Assembly: GCA_030272585.1 (NCBI GenBank)
Contig: BSYQ01000008.1
Coordinates: 4,526,001-4,590,000 of the forward strand
Length of the DNA stretch: 64,000 nucleotides
Reading direction: 5' to 3'
Origin: Bryopsis sp. KO-2023
Taxonomy: Eukaryota > Chlorophyta > Ulvophyceae > Bryopsidales > Bryopsidaceae
Positions within the stretch are counted from its first letter, which is position 1. Each line of letters opens with the position of its first letter. Position numbers and translations under genes: made by a program. Below the pieces are notes generated by a model that made no database searches, was not told the DNA's origin, and worked only from the letters and a program-made list of their open reading frames with translations. This document shows positions 35,706 to 47,700 of this stretch, in pieces.

Positions 35706-38700
35706 TCACTTGTCTTTGATTGGGCCATCACAGTGGATTTGCTTGCAAGCTTCATGATATGCAATCCAGCCCAGCGCATGATTAAAAGCTTTATGTTCAA
35801 ACAACCTCTGGCCAAAGACCTGGACCTCGTAGTCGTTGACCCTGTCTGAGAAGTTTTCAATCCACCTGCTGTGATATTTCTGGAGGTTCTGCATCCCCCA
35901 AAAAACCACACACACACAAAGAAGAATTACATCAACAAAAAAAATGCAGCCAAATTTCTGTAGTGAAAAAATACTCACTAATTGTCCAGTTCCCAAACTG
36001 TTTGAACACTAAAGGTTCTCTCGTTTATAGCTCAGCCAGTTTTCTACATGCCACTTTTATTCTCCAGAAACAAGTATTGCATCAACCCCCCCCCCCCCTC
36101 CCAAAAAAAAAAGAACCCTGATCAGGGAACCCTCATGAGCTTTTATTTACCAAACAGGTGAATGTTGAGTTTGCATCTCCCTCTTTCTAAGCACACTACC
36201 AGTGGGAAGGGTCCTCCAAGCTGTATGAAATAATTTTTCCTTTCATTTGTACTTACCACTGGCTGACTATCCATTTTTGGGGGCTGGTCTGCAGAACTTT
36301 TGTTTTTGTCTACTTGCATTTCCTTGGACTGTTCCCATTTGAGAATTAACTCCTTTCCTCGAGCTTCCATAATATTTTTGAACTCCTCCTCCATGGACTC
36401 ATTGGTTTTTTTCATCTGATCCAGCTCCTTCTCTTCAGTTTCCAGCAGTTGCTCCCTTTCCTTGACCATCTCTTTCAGCTCTTCAGTTTGGGATTCAAAA
36501 TCCTGATACAAAGAAACAATGGGTGAAAACACCCCCAAAAAGAAAAAAACAAGCATCAAGACACATCCATGCTTGTCAGTTGAACATAGAAGCGGGGACA
36601 AAAACAATGTCACCAAGGAAATTGCCTTGTTTATGTATCCAACAACCGACCTGCTGCTTGTCGGACAACTCCTTGATGTTTCGCTCCAGAATGCTGATCA
36701 TTCCAGAATTTCCTTCATTCACATGGGCTGCACCATCCTCCATGACATGATCAAAAGTTGGATCCACATCCTTGAGATCGTCAAGATTCACCTGGAATCC
36801 AAGAAATCGAAATTAAATGATGAGTCATACCAAGAGAGAGAAAAACCCCCCCTCCAGAAACGGCACCATTCCAATTTAGCAACACAGAGCTTGAAGGGAA
36901 AACAGGTTTAATTTTTTCTACATGGAGGGTAATTCAGGTTTCTATCATGTGGAAACCAGATCCTTCATTCATAGATACTGACCTTTGGCATTTCAATGAA
37001 GAAAATTGGAATCCCCTGAGTGACAGAAGAATCGCAGTTCACAACAAGGTTCATTTTTTTCATTGCCTCTTCAACAGAGACCTCGACAGCCAACATCTTG
37101 GCCTCCAAATCAGTGTTGCTGGGCAGTGAAAATTCAGCCCATTCCTTTGCAATTCCTTCAAGCTTTTGCAGCTCTGCTTGATGCTCCTCCTTCCTACTCA
37201 CCAATAAAAGTGCAGGCGATAGATCATTCAGCCAAAATATGACTATTGTACAGAAAGAAGCTGCTGGATTTCTGAGAGCTGAATGGCTTGATCAAGCTCA
37301 ATTGAGCCAGGTATTGACGTACACAAAACCAGCTGGAAAAAAACCTCGAATTTGGTAGGGCAAAGATCATAATCTTCGCCAACAACAATTCATAATCATT
37401 TTTTTGAGATAACACGACACAGTGGATTTTTTTTTGAATGTGTATATATTGGGTGATTATTGGTGGTGCATTATCAGAAATGATGATCCATTCTTCGGTG
37501 GAAAAGCAACAGGCATCAAAAAAACAGACACACACATATAATTAACAAATGGGGATGTTCAGCCCAGACTTGAGGCTCAGCCAAGATGAAAATATGATCA
37601 GTTCAAGCTTGAAAAAGAGGGATTGCACAAGATTGGTTAGAGTTCAAGTATGGATACCTCTCAGTAGCATCCTTTTTGATTTTTTCTGACTCGTCTTGCA
37701 GTTTTTGGATCTCCTCCTGGAGCATGGTACCGTTGAGGACATCTGACCACCTTTTTTCAAGTCCTTTCCAATATCCAGGCTTTTGCTCCACATCGGGAAC
37801 CTCATCAACAATTTCAGAGGTCTGTCCAGCAGCCTTTGGCACCCCAAGTTCGTTCTGGAGCATCAGAGCAAAACATTCTGATCAGTCCAGGTGACCATGA
37901 CTGACTGGATTGTTTTCTTGTTCTATTTCTCTCTTTCAGAGGCACAGGGAAAAACCACATAGGCCCAGCTTGATTTCAAACTGGGTGACTCCTATTTTTT
38001 CATTCAATTTTAGGATGTGGATGAGATTAAGGGCTCCATCTGTTGGATTACTGAGTGCATGATCAGGATCACCTTTCTTGTGGTTATTTGATCCACTTAT
38101 ATCGATAGTTGACAGATTATTGATTCAAAAATGCAACCACATCAAATTAAGAATGTACTCTTCACACATACACACAAAAGAATCGAAGCATAGATGCTTC
38201 AAAAGCTTACCATCAGATTGTCGATTCGGGCTTCCAATTTCTCGGCTGATTGTGCAGCCAACTCCACCTTCATTACCTCCATTTCAACTTTTTCAGCCTC
38301 GAGATTGGACCTTTCCTCTTCAAGCTGATCCTTTTGAGCCAAGAGCTGCAGAAAAAAAAAAACAAAAAAACACTGGGTCAGCAGAGTTGCAACCCCATGA
38401 ATTAATTTATTGATTGCATTCACTCAATCCCCACTCGAGCTGTCTCGGCACCGTTACCTGGTCGGCCTTCTCCACAAGGCTCAGCGCTTTCCGGTTCAAA
38501 CTTTCCTTCAGCGCGGCCATCTGATCCTTCAACGCTCGGTTGGCCTCTTTGATTCCGGCGCCTGGTATGGATCACGCAAAAAAAAAGTAAAAACGATGGA
38601 AAAGGAAAGGAAAAGTCGACTTTGGTGGCACGGAGCAGTTTCTGTCCCGACCACAGTTCAGGCTGAGCACTCACTATCGATCCTCTCGCGCTCCAGCTCC

Positions 38701-38885
38701 AACTCCAGAACACCTATTCTCTCCTCCTTGATCTCCGCAAGCTCCCCCTCCAAAAGACGGATCCTTTCCCTGGCTTGCTCCACTTCTGCCGTCGAAACCA
38801 TCTGCAGATCGAGCAGGTCGTTCGATCCGTTGTAGGCGTCCCACACAAGACCGCCCAGGGCGTTAACCCTTGTCAGGAAACCCAT
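35706..38885 (-). CDS. Coiled-coil protein, paralogue C (long form, 475 aa)
   Basis: Eight exons agree in phase: 38885-38675, 38561-38458, 38345-38211, 37854-37658, 37193-36983, 36791-36651, 36502-36257, 35888-35706. It begins MGFLTRVNALGGLVWDAYNG, like A and B. Coils follow: EQARERIRLLEGELAEIKEE, NRALKDQMAALKESLN, DQLEEERSNLEAEKVEMEV, then EELKEMVKEREQLLETEEKE. The last exon ends CKQIHCDGPIKDK before TGA. Exon 7 (EELKEM..ILKWEQSKEM..DQPP..QPV) is homologous to exon 2 of A and B; exons 2-5 are absent from them. A GTGAGT donor overlaps the stop, and a Trp-rich open block at 35,340-35,508 (NDWGTQECNWSWTDPW) with its own splice sites lies downstream. That block is out of phase with this donor, so the 3' end may differ. 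Function is unknown. Confidence 0.75.
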
Positions 38886-39520
38886 CTTGCAGACTCCCCA
38901 AGAAATATTCACTCCAAACGCAAACGAAAACGCAAACGCAAACGCACACTCGTCGATGGAAAACAAAGCGCAGAGGACCTCGTCGTCGAAATGCGGCGAT
39001 TTTGTACAGGTATCGATTTTTGGAAAATTAATCAATCAATCGAAAACTACAGGCGGTTTTCAGCGATCAATCCCGTTAAGGTCTTTGGTGGCGCCAAGAA
39101 GCCCAGACAGAAATTTCCTCCCCCAAAAAGCAGTGTTGGGTTGTGGCTAATGAAGTTTTTTTAATAAGAATCAGTAGCACAGAGAACTCACAGTTTCAAC
39201 TCCCAATAGAAAAAGAATCCCCCTTCCCCCAAGCCAATCGACCACATCCATTTGGAATTGAGGAAAATGGCAAGACCTTCTCACCTTCTTCTTTGGCCAT
39301 TTTTAAAGAATGTTTTTCTTTTTTCCTCGAAGGAGAAAAAACATTTTTCCTTTTTTAGGTTTGAAACAGCTAGCCTGTTTCTGGGAATATCTACATATCT
39401 ATAAATGCATCAGCCATCTTATCTCAACTGTTACAAAACCAGCATCCCCACAAAACCTTCTTCAGACTCTTTCAACAAAAACAGACAAACAGAAAAACAA
39501 GGCCCCTCTGCAGACAAAAC
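38881..39520 (+). repeat. Inverted repeat arm 1 (5' region of gene C)
   Basis: The first codons of gene C, its (CAAACG)n-rich leader and upstream DNA to about 39,520 reappear inverted at 59,427-60,070. The leader hexamer run lies at 38,918-38,946 and is shared by both arms. Confidence 0.85.
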
Positions 39521-39803
39521 AGACCATCACGAGCAAAACCTAAACAGAGAAAAAAAAAGTTAACAATAACAACGAAGTCTTCTTCCCCCCTCTCCATTTT
39601 TCATGGTTCTGACTTCGCTTTTAACGACCCTGCACTTTCTTACAGTGCAAATCCAATCAGACTTCAAAATTCCATTTCCATCACAACACCGCCCACAGAA
39701 AACACTTCCAAATTTATTGGCATAATTTCTTCCCCCCCCCCCCCCCTCTCTTAAATTATCATTTATTTTTCTTTGGAGAAACTAGATCTCTCTGATCTAA
39801 CTT
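39521..39803. other. Short AT-rich spacer
   Basis: Contains a C-run at 39,732-39,748 and the 3' flank of the PAN-like gene. No gene is seen. Confidence 0.5.
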
Positions 39804-42800
39804 CTAATATAAACCCTTCAAGCAGCACAATGCTGAGACTTCCGCCGGCCCATAACCCGAACAATCGCCACCTCCAAATCCGCCATCCAAACTGGAACAC
39901 CATTCTGGACGAGGTGCCAAATGACCTCCTGCATTATTTAAAGAAAAAAAAAGAGGGAAAAAAAAACGAACTCATTCAAATCCAATCAAACGAATCACTC
40001 TTTTTGATTCCGTGGTGTTGTTTTTCAAACAACGCCCAGGTTCACGGAACAAGTGAATGCAACAGCTATTGCTGGGATGGAAAAAGACGAACAGCGAATA
40101 GGTCAAGTTACGTTTCATAATACACTCAAGACATATCAAATTCCATGATTGGAGCAATATTATTTCAATCATTACACCCTGGGGCCTGTTCGGTGAATTT
40201 TGAATAGAATAGGAGGGGTGGTATGTGCGGCTGCTCCAATCAGATGATTCTATGACTGACTTGGAACAGGTTTCAACAGAAATATCCACTCCGCCTTTTC
40301 AGAAGAGTAATAAGAAAAGAGGGGGGCTCCGATTGACAGTGTTTTTTGGTGGTGGTGACAAAACCCTTACCGACAATGGGCTGTTGCTGAACCATGCAAG
40401 CTTCCAGTGTCAGCATGCCAGACTTGGCTTTCGACAGAATACATGTCCTGAATGCCTCCTTTTCGGTGGCCTTCCAAACAAAGGATCGACCACTGCAGTA
40501 CTTGCTGCACATCTATAAACCAATAAGCAAAAAAAAAGAAACTTGAGGGACTGTTGGAATGATGAAAGCAGTTCTTTTATTTTTCCTTTCTTCTAGGCGT
40601 TAGAAACTGGGAAAATGGGGAAGCTGAAAAATGGGAAAATTTTCGTACAGGCAGAAAGCGAAGCGTGCAGGTATTGACGGTGGGCATTTGACAAGGATAG
40701 GCTTTTTTTTTGCTTTAAAAAAAATTATGGATTCACATCATGCCACTGAGTTGCCTCGTTAGCATGACAGGGGGTATCCTGTGAGGCCTCCATTAAAAAA
40801 AAAAAGAAATTTTAGTTAATGTATTTTGAAACAGGATTAATCACCTCATTGTGGACGGTTTTTATAGTGCAAGTTCGCTCCAAATATAAATCAAACATTC
40901 ATTCATTCATATTTAAAAACACTTATTGACACAATCCTGGCCACAGGGACTGCATTAATTGCATGCACACCTCTTGCCCACAAATTTGGATTGGGAAGAC
41001 CCCTCCGAGAGCAGCTGTTGCAAGCCTCATATCAGCAGAAACCACAAAATCCAAAATACCGGATTTCTCTGGCCCTGCTGCGCTTCTGCTGTCCTTTACT
41101 TGCCCGTTCAGCATGTATTTCAAAGCCCCGGCCTCCTGGAATCAAAATTTTAGGCATTTGGTGTGTTTTTTACTCTTTTGTTGCTGCAGATGTCTTGCAC
41201 TCATGGGATGGAGTGGAATGGAAAGGTACATCATGTATTTTGCCATTGAGAATTATACAAGTTCTTTTTCGAGTGGCATTTTTTTAGTAGTCGGGAGAAA
41301 CCCTTTCTCTTTCCACCCCATTTTTCTTTCCTTTCATTTCACTATTCATTTATTAATTATTGGTACTGAACAAGACATACATCCACTGCAAAAATATTAA
41401 TGGGGAAAAAAATCCCATTCGAGAAAAATGAGAGTGTTTTAAGACAACATAGAGGAAAATAATAAAAATATAAAAATATTTTTTTATTTTTTAGAATTTT
41501 TAAAAAAGAATTTAAAAAATACATAGAATTGAAAAAAATCTATTAAAGAAATTGGAACCTGTGGTTCGCTCAGGACATTGTCGGTGGGTGCAATGATCCA
41601 GCAGTCGTTTTCCGAAGCCCCAGAGCAAGCGGAAGAGCAAAGATTCCCATCGTCCGGAATATTCCCTCCGTTCACGAAGTTATTCCCTCGCGAAATATGA
41701 ACTGTGTCCGTGATCACACCTGGACCCCCCCCCCCCAAAAAAAAAGAAAGTAATTAAAAAAAAAATGAAAATTGAAATACCCCCCCCAAAAAAATAAAAA
41801 ATATAAAAAAAAATAAAAAAAGAAACTTTATAAAAAGAATTGAAATACCCAAAAAAGAGTACTTGGAAAAAAGAATCGAATTAAACTTCAACTGCATGTC
41901 TTGCAAAGAAAAAAGAATGAAAAAAAAAACGTGCAAGCATCATGGGGCAACTCACCCGAAATGAGGGAACCTGATGCACCTTTCCCTACCGACTTGAACT
42001 GGGGGTTGCTTTGGTCGACAGACTTCATGGTGCATCTGCCGCTGCAACTATTGTCTGAGCAATACGTCCATGCATTACAGCTCGAGTTTTCTCGACACAG
42101 TCTGCAGCAATCCGCCTTCCAACCCAGAACAAACACAAAAAAAAAAACACCCCCTCAGATTATTGCCACACAGGATCCCCCCCCCTCCTGTACATACGAA
42201 ATCATCTTGCAAAAACGAAGCACCAGAACTGATTCCTGCACCATGTTTTTCTTTTCGTTGGAAACAACGGAATTTTGAAACAAATGCCCAAAGCTGTTAA
42301 AAAGGTTGTCATTATGCGCTCCAGAGTGTCTTTTAGCAGGACACAGACAGAAATGGTATTGAGCCTCAGCAGAAATCCTTTTTCAAAACCAAATCGCATC
42401 ATAACACACCCAATAGCCCATCCATCATTCAATTAACAGATCGAGTCTGCTGTGCTAAAAATAGCACCATGACTGCAACGTCATTTGGCGAAAAATCTGA
42501 ATTGATCAGGTTGAGTGGACGCACTCAAAAAATGGATCCCTGTTTGTCTTTTGGAGGGTAAATACGAGGATAGCCTCCGAACAGCAAAAAATGACGTCAA
42601 ATTCGCCTCTAACGGACGTATTGACTTTCCTTGTGCTTCGATCCAGGGGCGATCGCGTTTTGTTGTTCAGTCCGCAGATCTAGAAACCTCTTCTCGTGGA
42701 GCTTATACGCTGGCAGCTGATTTCTAGTTGTTTTTTTTCCCGACGTGAATTACATTTCTCGACTATTTTGACGCCATTCAAGAAAGGGCGGAGTTCGGAT

Positions 42801-42980
42801 CATCACCGGAGACGCCGCGTTGGCCTCAGATATCACGCTGCCTTGAATATCCGCCCAAAGGCTGTTGCACTGGCGAGGTCCAGTCTGCCATGCGAAACCC
42901 GCCGCCGCCACATGCGCCCAGCATACCAGGCAAAATATCACGAGAACGAAGCGATCTGGCGTGCTGCGTATGGGGTCCAT
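39804..42980 (-). CDS. Secreted Cys-rich protein with a PAN/apple-like module
   Basis: The first exon (from 42,980) encodes a clear signal peptide, MDPIRSTPDRFVLVIFCLVC then WAHVAAAG; its 3' border is not resolved. Joined exons are 42115-41956, 41719-41559, 41135-40971 (end tentative), 40512-40371 and 39928-39804, with matching phases. Exon 42115-41956 has CCRLCRENSSCNAWTYC and CSGRC, the Cys spacing of PAN/apple-type modules that bind proteins or sugars. Later exons are also Cys-rich (LCSSACSGASENDCW; CSKYCSGRSFVW; WCSSLDGGFGGGDCSGYG, then CCLKGLY at the end). A secreted or cell-surface adhesion role is inferred. At least one exon between 42,131 and 42,740 may be missing from this model. Confidence 0.6.
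42515..42727 (+). CDS. Possible small plus-strand ORF (weak)
   Basis: A 70-codon open stretch (VDALKKWIPVCLLEGKYEDS, with SIQGRSRFVVQSADLE near the end) runs opposite the first intron region of the PAN-like gene. Its composition is protein-like but it has no ATG at its start and no splice partner. It could instead be an exon of the minus-strand gene read on the wrong strand. Confidence 0.2.
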   Translation: MDALKKWIPVCLLEGKYEDSLRTAKNDVKFASNGRIDFPCASIQGRSRFVVQSADLETSSRGAYTLAADF

Positions 42981-43579
42981 TGTCTCCTGAGCGACGAGTG
43001 GAGTTTCAGCTACAGGTTAAGCCGATTTGGAATGGTGTGAAGCTCGACATCAAGTCTTTTCATACCAGCCCCACCTGCGAACAGAGCATGCCGTTTTCGA
43101 CTCCTATTTCCAGCAGGCTGGACGGTCGAAGCACCGATTCGCAACAACAAACATAAAACTTAAACATAAATTACATTGTGGAGGAGAATCGCCAACAACA
43201 AACAGTCGGCTGTAGACCCTGGCTGTCATCATTGGCTGAGATCATTTTTCTTGTTCCGCCGTTTTTGCGCGTGGATCGTTGATCGAGGACTGATTTCAGA
43301 TTGAGGGATCGTGGAGAGGGCGTTTCGCTGGACGCACGGGATAGAATTCTCCTCATTGTAGGTAGTTCCCTGGGGTAGCACTCCCAGGTGGCCCTTCTGT
43401 GTGGTGGTTGTCCTTGTGGTTGCCTCAGGTTTGTCATGGATCGAGCGATCGCTTGTTTCTTGTGTCAGTTGCTATTTGATTTTCCCTCGAAAATGGCATG
43501 AATGGCAAAGTGCCTGATCGATTATTCACTTCTGTGGGAAGGAGTGATTCAGTTGAATAGTTGCTGGCAGATTGTACAG
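42981..43579. other. GC-richer upstream region of the PAN-like gene
   Basis: CpG-containing and open on both strands (for example minus 43,171-43,437), as in other 5' regions of this window. No gene is supported. Confidence 0.35.
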
Positions 43580-43582
43580 TTA

Positions 43583-43836
43583 GAGCATCCCCACCGCGGA
43601 ACTCATCCTCATCTCAACTCGCCCACGTGCGAGCGAATCGCGACTATCGTTACGAATTCGTAGCGAAGTTACGTGATTTTCGAGCTGAGAAAGTGAGGCC
43701 GACCTCATTTCGGTAACTCGAAATTAGGCCGGCCTCATTTCCTCAGCTCGAAATCACGTAAATTCGTAACGATAGTCTCGATTCGCTCGCACGTGCGCGA
43801 GTTGAGATGAGGATGAGTTCCGCGGTGGGGATGCTC
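43583..43836. mobile_element. Foldback MITE, PIF/Harbinger (Tourist)-like, 254 bp
   Basis: The two arms (about 100 bp each) are inverted copies starting GAGCATCCCCACCGCGGAAC and ending with its reverse complement. A short loop contains GGCCGACCTCATTTC. TTA flanks both sides (43,580-43,582 and 43,837-43,839). A 3-bp TWA-type duplication and a GAGCATC terminus fit PIF/Harbinger-derived MITEs known from plants. It has no coding capacity. Confidence 0.85.
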
Positions 43837-44767
43837 TTAGGATTCTTGGTTGGGGTATTTGAAGGGACTCCGGTGGTTGGAACAGGGACCATACTTACAA
43901 AAACGAAGGAGAGGAAAAAATACAAAGGGACGTGAACTGGCAGCAAAGCCAGACAGAAATCATGAAATGCACCTGTGGATGCTTTCCTCACAAAAAGTCC
44001 AACAGACAAAGATTTTTAAAAAAGGCCAAAAATGTCTACCACAAAATGAACAGACAAGAACATAAGAAAAAGAACCCTGGTTATTGAGCATAACATGGAA
44101 CGACATATATTTTTTTTTCCTCGTTTTCCTTTTTACCTCTCCCCATACCCACACTTCATTGAAAATGAAACGAAAAAAAAACAAAAATTACTCTCTTGAG
44201 ATTTCTCCCTTCCTGAAAATTGTCACTGCCAATCGATTTGAACGTGAACTCATCTTTCTTTCCACTCACGCTTTTTTTTTTCTTTTTTGGCTTTGTGTAG
44301 TTTGTTCTTCTCGTCTTTTTTTCCCCCCCCGGAACGCCCCCCCCCCTCTCCCACTTTTAGAAAAACGAAAAAAAAAACAGAAAAACTGGTTTATCACTTT
44401 CACTTTTTGTCATAAATTCTCCATAACTTGTTTCTGATGACTTTTTTTTTTCTGGAGGGGGGTTGTTTTCTCAATTCTTTTCTTTTTTCCTGTGAAGTTT
44501 CGGTGGATGTCGTGCTTTGGCACTCCACACAGGAAAAGATCACCATAACAAAAATCTCCCAAAAAGCGGCCCCCACTTTTTGAAATCAACCCAAAATACG
44601 ATACCGTCCTATTCCCTCCAGGATTTCTTTTTTATCGAACAAGTTAACAATAGGGTCTCCCCTCTCCCATTCCCCCAAAGAGAAAAAAAACAAAAAAAAC
44701 AAGACACACACACACACACATTCATGCACACAAACGACCCTAAATATCACCACCAAAATAAAGCATT
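43837..44767. other. Intergenic
   Basis: T/C-rich 3' flank of the next gene, with homopolymers and a (CA)n run at 44,705-44,719. No gene is seen. Confidence 0.5.
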
Positions 44768-47700
44768 TTAGGACTCCGCGGCCATCCTTCTTTTTCTCAA
44801 TCGAGTAGTCCGCTCAGTTGTTTCGCCAGTTTCCACGGGTGGGGATGGGGCTGAAGCTGCGGCTGCCTGTTCGACCAAAAAAAAAAATTGTTAATTTTAT
44901 GTTTCGTTTATATTAATATACACACACTGGTAGACTAATGCCGTCTGTTCCACATTTTAGCCGACGAACTTCGATCCACACAATCGTCATTTCTTTGTAA
45001 GAAAGGTTAAAGCACCCCCCCCCCGGGCAATATATCTCCGTTGCATTTCTCCGAAATATATATGTTTACATTCACATTTTCAGCTGTACCCCACCGTACA
45101 AATGGCCTTTACAGGGGAGTTTGTGAAACAATGCTTTTGCAATAAAAGGTTTGAATACATGTTTTGCTGAGGGGGGGCATCTGTTTTGCAATCAGTGGTC
45201 ACCTCGGAAGCATTGGTGGCGGTGGTGGTGATTCTTTGGCGCTTAACTTGCTCCGGTGGTTCGCTGGGACTGGGGGATGGCCTCCTCTTTCCAGAAGTAT
45301 TGTTGGTTGTGGTGATCATTGTGGTCTCCGTCACGATCCTGGAATTTTCCCAATTAAAAAATTAAAAAATAATTGAAAGTCCCCCAAAAAGAACCAACAA
45401 AACTCCCCCCCTCCCCCCAAAACTAAATATCAAAAAAGGAAAGGACAGGGAAGGGGGGAAAAAAAAGATGAACAGATAAATAAAAAAATTGTGAGCAATA
45501 AATTGGACAGGGGAGTTTCATAATCAAACAAAACCTTGCACACTCTCCCATTTCTCTTTCGAGAATCGTGTTCCTTTACATTTGCTTCAATTGATCAGTT
45601 ATTATCCATGCATCATTCCCGGCATGATTTTTCGTGCTTGCAAAAAAGAACAAAAAAAAAAACGCTGTTATCACACCTTTCCGAAATGCCGAATTCTTGC
45701 TCAAGTTCCTCCAATGTGGTCTCCACCGCTTTTCGGCTGCCGGAGCCCCCTTTCCACGTGAAAACATTTCCAAACCAGCCCCTGCCCTCGGACCTCACTG
45801 TCATGGGTGTCAGCTCGTTGTGGCTGGTGGTTTTGATTTGATCGGTTATGATGAAATCCTCCTTCTTTTCCAACCATTGCGAAAGAAAGCCGCCCTCCCT
45901 TTTCAACCAATCCATCTCAGCTTGCCTTACTCTCCTCAGTTTGGGCCAGATCTTTTTTTTCAATTTAGTAAGGGGAAAAAGCACACCAGAAAGAGATATC
46001 AGCGGCGCGAAATGAACGAGAAAAAGAATTGAATGCAAGGGGCAATAGATGGGGAGAGTGGAAAAGGAGTGGTGAACTAGTTCATGTGGGTTTCAACGAA
46101 AACAGCGGGAAATTTTGGAAATTTTGAAACATGGAAAAGAACTTGGAGAACGAAGTGGATCAGAATCCCTCCCTGAAGTGATGATTACGATCCAAAAATA
46201 GAAAGAAAACTTTGCAGATATATGAATTGATTCTTGTAGACCTCATTTTCAAGCCTTCCAAAAAAGATTTTCCCCAAAAATTTGCCTCCCCTAAGGATTT
46301 GTTTTCTGTAATATCCAGATAATTGTGTTCTGCTACTGGAAAATGTTGTTTCAGATTTTGATGTTCGATATGCTGCAGTACCTCCTCATGGAATCTGATG
46401 ATTTTGGTGATCTGTTCTTGAATCCAAATTCTTCGGGAATTCAGCTCGGCTTGCTCTTCTTCGAGGATTCTGTTGGGACATAGTTAGTTCTGTTAAAAAC
46501 TTGTTTTTGAGGACATATTTTAACCCCCTCCCTCTCCCTCCTTGCCCCATACCCCATATTAAAAAAAAAGAGTATAGAAGAGCAGAAGGGTAAGTGTGGA
46601 ACAGCAGATTGTACAACACATCCTCGAATTAACATCTCTTATTTTATCAATGCTGCATCACCTCCCCCCCTCCCCTGATATTCAAGAAAAAAAAGAAACA
46701 ATTAAAGAGAAAAAACAAACAAACAAGGCAAAGTTGAGTTGGGAAGCCTACCGATATTGTGCAGAGATTTTCAATTCCCTCTGTTTGATGATCTCACTGC
46801 GCTCCGTAATCTCGAGCGTGGTCCTGCGGTGAGAATATAGAAACCACAAGAAAATATTATATCATGATGATTTTTGTTATCATTGAATATCAAGTGAATG
46901 GGGTATTAACTTTCCACGAGTGCATTGCAAGAGGAAGGGAAGGGAAAACAAAAAATATATATTTTTTTTTCCTCACCTCTCCATTTTACATCTGAAATCA
47001 TCCTCCCTGAGCAGCAAGAAAAAGAAAAAAACACACACACGAACACACTTGTCGCTGTCAAAATACGGGTACAACACCATTAATTATCAATCGATGAATC
47101 AAAAGATATCTCTCTGTTCATGTCAATTTTTTTTTTTGGTCCCGTTGAGTGTAGCGAGATGGTTTTCCAGTGTAAAGAAAAACCCAACCAAGGAATTCGT
47201 AACTACCCTATTGAAGAGCACATTTTTTTCCTGATAAACATAAAGGAGGTATTAATTAAATATGTAAGAAAACCATGAATTTGATCCAAGCATGGCACCC
47301 TTGGTGTCTTCCTCCATTGTTTATTCATTATTTACGCCCCCAATGAATAATCTCTGCTGAAACGTGCCTTTCCAAGAAAAGTCTGAGGGAAATCTGAGGA
47401 GCAAAATGCTTTTATCCATGCTTTGATTGATGGGGAAAAAAAGGAATTTGAATAGACCTTACCTTCCGATCAAGTCATCCTCACTCTCTTTAAATTCGGT
47501 TTCCCTTTGTTTCAAATGTTCAGTCAACCTCCTGTTCTCATCTCGATGCTCCCTTGCCCTGCAGGCAATTCAAAGATTTACTTTTTTTTCCCAGGCAACA
47601 TAGAGCTGATTTTTGGGAAATCAGCCGAAAGCAAGGGGTGCGATGTTGGAAAAAGCAACTGATCACTCGAATTACCATGGTAATCAATTAGACGATAATC

